A stretch of DNA of 64,000 nt, from NCBI GenBank assembly GCA_013339765.2, contig CM023449.1, forward strand, positions 102,084,743 through 102,148,742, given 5' to 3'. Position numbers and translations under genes: made by a program. This document shows, one piece after another, positions 62,651 to 64,000 of the stretch. Under the pieces are notes generated by a model, which saw nothing but the letters and a program-made list of their open reading frames with translations, ran no database searches and was not told the DNA's origin. Every line of letters starts with the position of its first letter. The stretch's first letter is position 1. The stretch comes from Haemaphysalis longicornis (Eukaryota > Arthropoda > Arachnida > Ixodida > Ixodidae).

Positions 62651-64000
62651 TCACCAAGGTATACCTCTCATTTCAAACATCTGTCTGTAATATGAAACGC
62701 GTTTTTTGATCAACGAGACGATGTACTAGTAAGTCTCGTGGGGCAGCCTATAACACCGCTTCCTTGTTTACGTGCCTGTGCCCAAAGGTGCTGGATAGTA
62801 CTTTTTGTCGACATCCCTCCCCTTCAAGCTGGACACTAGCGTAAGGAATGTCTCGATGTCAGTTAACCCGCCCTGTGACAATGATGTCTTGGAGGTTTAA
62901 TCAAGCAATGCCATTCCATCCTATCTATGTGCATCGGAGCTGAATCTCTCATTTGTCACGCACTTCTCTATACGTACTGAAACTGATTTCTTTCTGGGGG
63001 ATGTTTCTTTAGATCACAATGCCTCCACTCCTTGTCAAAGCACCGGGTCAGCCATCATTGCCTATAAAAGGAAAAAGCATTCATCTTATAGCATTCAAGA
63101 AAATAGCATTCAACCTGCCATCTATTGTTATCAACTCCTATGTTTCGCATTTCAGCTTACCTAATATGAACTCTCCACTTTATTATATGTCGTTAGCAAA
63201 GCTGACGGCATATTGTGTATCAGCGAAACATTTTCGCGCACTCTCACATGTAATAAAAAGTTCGGCTGATAAAGCACTAATGACCTCAAAACTCGATCGT
63301 GCTACGTCAGCGGGAAACCTCTGCCTTCATATACTATACACTGCTCTTGAAATGGCTCAAATTAGATTTGTAAGATTCATTCACCCCATTTGTAACCATA
63401 CTATAAGCATTTGGTTCTTCAAATGTAATATCGGAATCAAATCTTTATGTTCCCGTCTAACCATTTTTCGTCTTACCTTGGTTCACAAACAGTGTCATCA
63501 CTTTATCACGCACGACCAACTGAATAATTCACCGTAATTCGATTTGAGCCCCCTAAGGAAGTTGGCATCAAGCATAACAACACACGACATTTTCTGAGTC
63601 ATTCATTCTGGGATGGTCACCTTAAGAGAATTGCATTCCCTCAAAAGTTGTGGCCATACATGATGATCGTCTATTTCACACTGTATTAGCCAATACTGTA
63701 TAATCACGTTATTAAGATATTGTAACCACAGTTGGGCTGTTGTCATGTTCATGTACCCTGCTTTCGCAACCACTCCCCTCTCTAACACCGCTTCCCCTAC
63801 AGGTATAATAAAAATCAATAAACCAACAAATGCATAAATTGTAAATATTTCGGTCAATAATGAGGTTCATGACCTGTGTTTTATAAGAGCTAAGCAATCT
63901 GTGCTATACTTGCTGCTAAGCGGTCAATTTCTCGTTAGGGCGAAATTGCCAGGCACATTTCAGAGGCTCGTTGTATAAGTCGTCTACCATGCATTTTAGA
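62651..64000. other. No gene recognised
   Basis: A 172-residue plus-strand frame (63019-63537) and an 84-residue minus-strand frame (63603-63857) have no motif I recognise. The sequence is AT-rich and may be the tail of another decayed LINE. Confidence 0.35.

Noticed and set aside
63019..63537. 172-residue plus-strand frame
   Set aside because: No recognisable motif and ordinary AT-rich codon make-up; kept as unassigned sequence.

Overview
The window is a repeat-dominated stretch of an arthropod nuclear genome. I infer a hard tick (Ixodida), probably metastriate. The reasons are a tRNA-headed SINE of a type I associate with ticks, several Penelope-like elements beside (TA)n tracts, many Ty3/gypsy and CR1/Jockey/I-type elements, and P-like and THAP/DDE DNA transposons. 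The species call is inference. I found no convincing host protein-coding gene. Every protein domain I recognise belongs to a mobile element, and nearly all are broken by frameshifts, stops, truncation or later insertions.

Layout. 1-1240: minus-strand non-LTR reverse transcriptase relic. 4.3-4.5 kb: endonuclease fragment of another non-LTR element. 5130-6750: 1.6-kb TTAA-flanked DNA element with perfect 20-bp inverted ends. 7.4-9.1 kb: Penelope-like element (PLE) relic running from RT to GIY-YIG. 11670-12146: hAT-like MITE. 13.6-16 kb: two minus-strand LINE relics. 17432-17861: GC-rich foldback element.

17.9-36 kb is a multi-level nest. A plus-strand Jockey-like LINE is split by gypsy A (18077-33695, 4-bp target duplication ATAT). 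Gypsy A's gag gene is split by a P-like DNA element (22105-32541, perfect 34-bp inverted repeats, 7-bp duplication GTAATAC). That P-like element contains a CR1-like LINE, the young gypsy B (26103-31361, duplication GTAG), a foldback MITE and a SINE. Gypsy B is unusual: its long reading frame runs protease, integrase fragment, RT fragment, RNase H, a rearranged and catalytically incomplete pol.

36.7-41.5 kb: PLE material (GIY-YIG endonuclease, duplicated 3' region, hammerhead-like cores, inverted termini) plus the intact integrase and 3' LTR of gypsy C. 41480-54975: gypsy D, whose integrase is split by a 9.9-kb insertion (42765-52653). That insertion carries a P-type transposase relic, itself split by a 2.2-kb element with a THAP domain and a DDE_Tnp_4 (Harbinger/ISL2EU-like) transposase, and a 703-bp MITE. 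55-57.5 kb: (TA)n tracts, three copies of a repeat with a tRNA-like core, and an inverted LTR pair. 57.6-60.1 kb: gypsy E up to a 100-N assembly gap (60101-60200). 60.2-62.65 kb: an I-type LINE with RNase H. The last 1.3 kb shows nothing I recognise.

The elements do not form a pathway. They record successive insertions, and the order can be read from target duplications and interrupted reading frames. All of it comes from reading the sequence; no database search was run.
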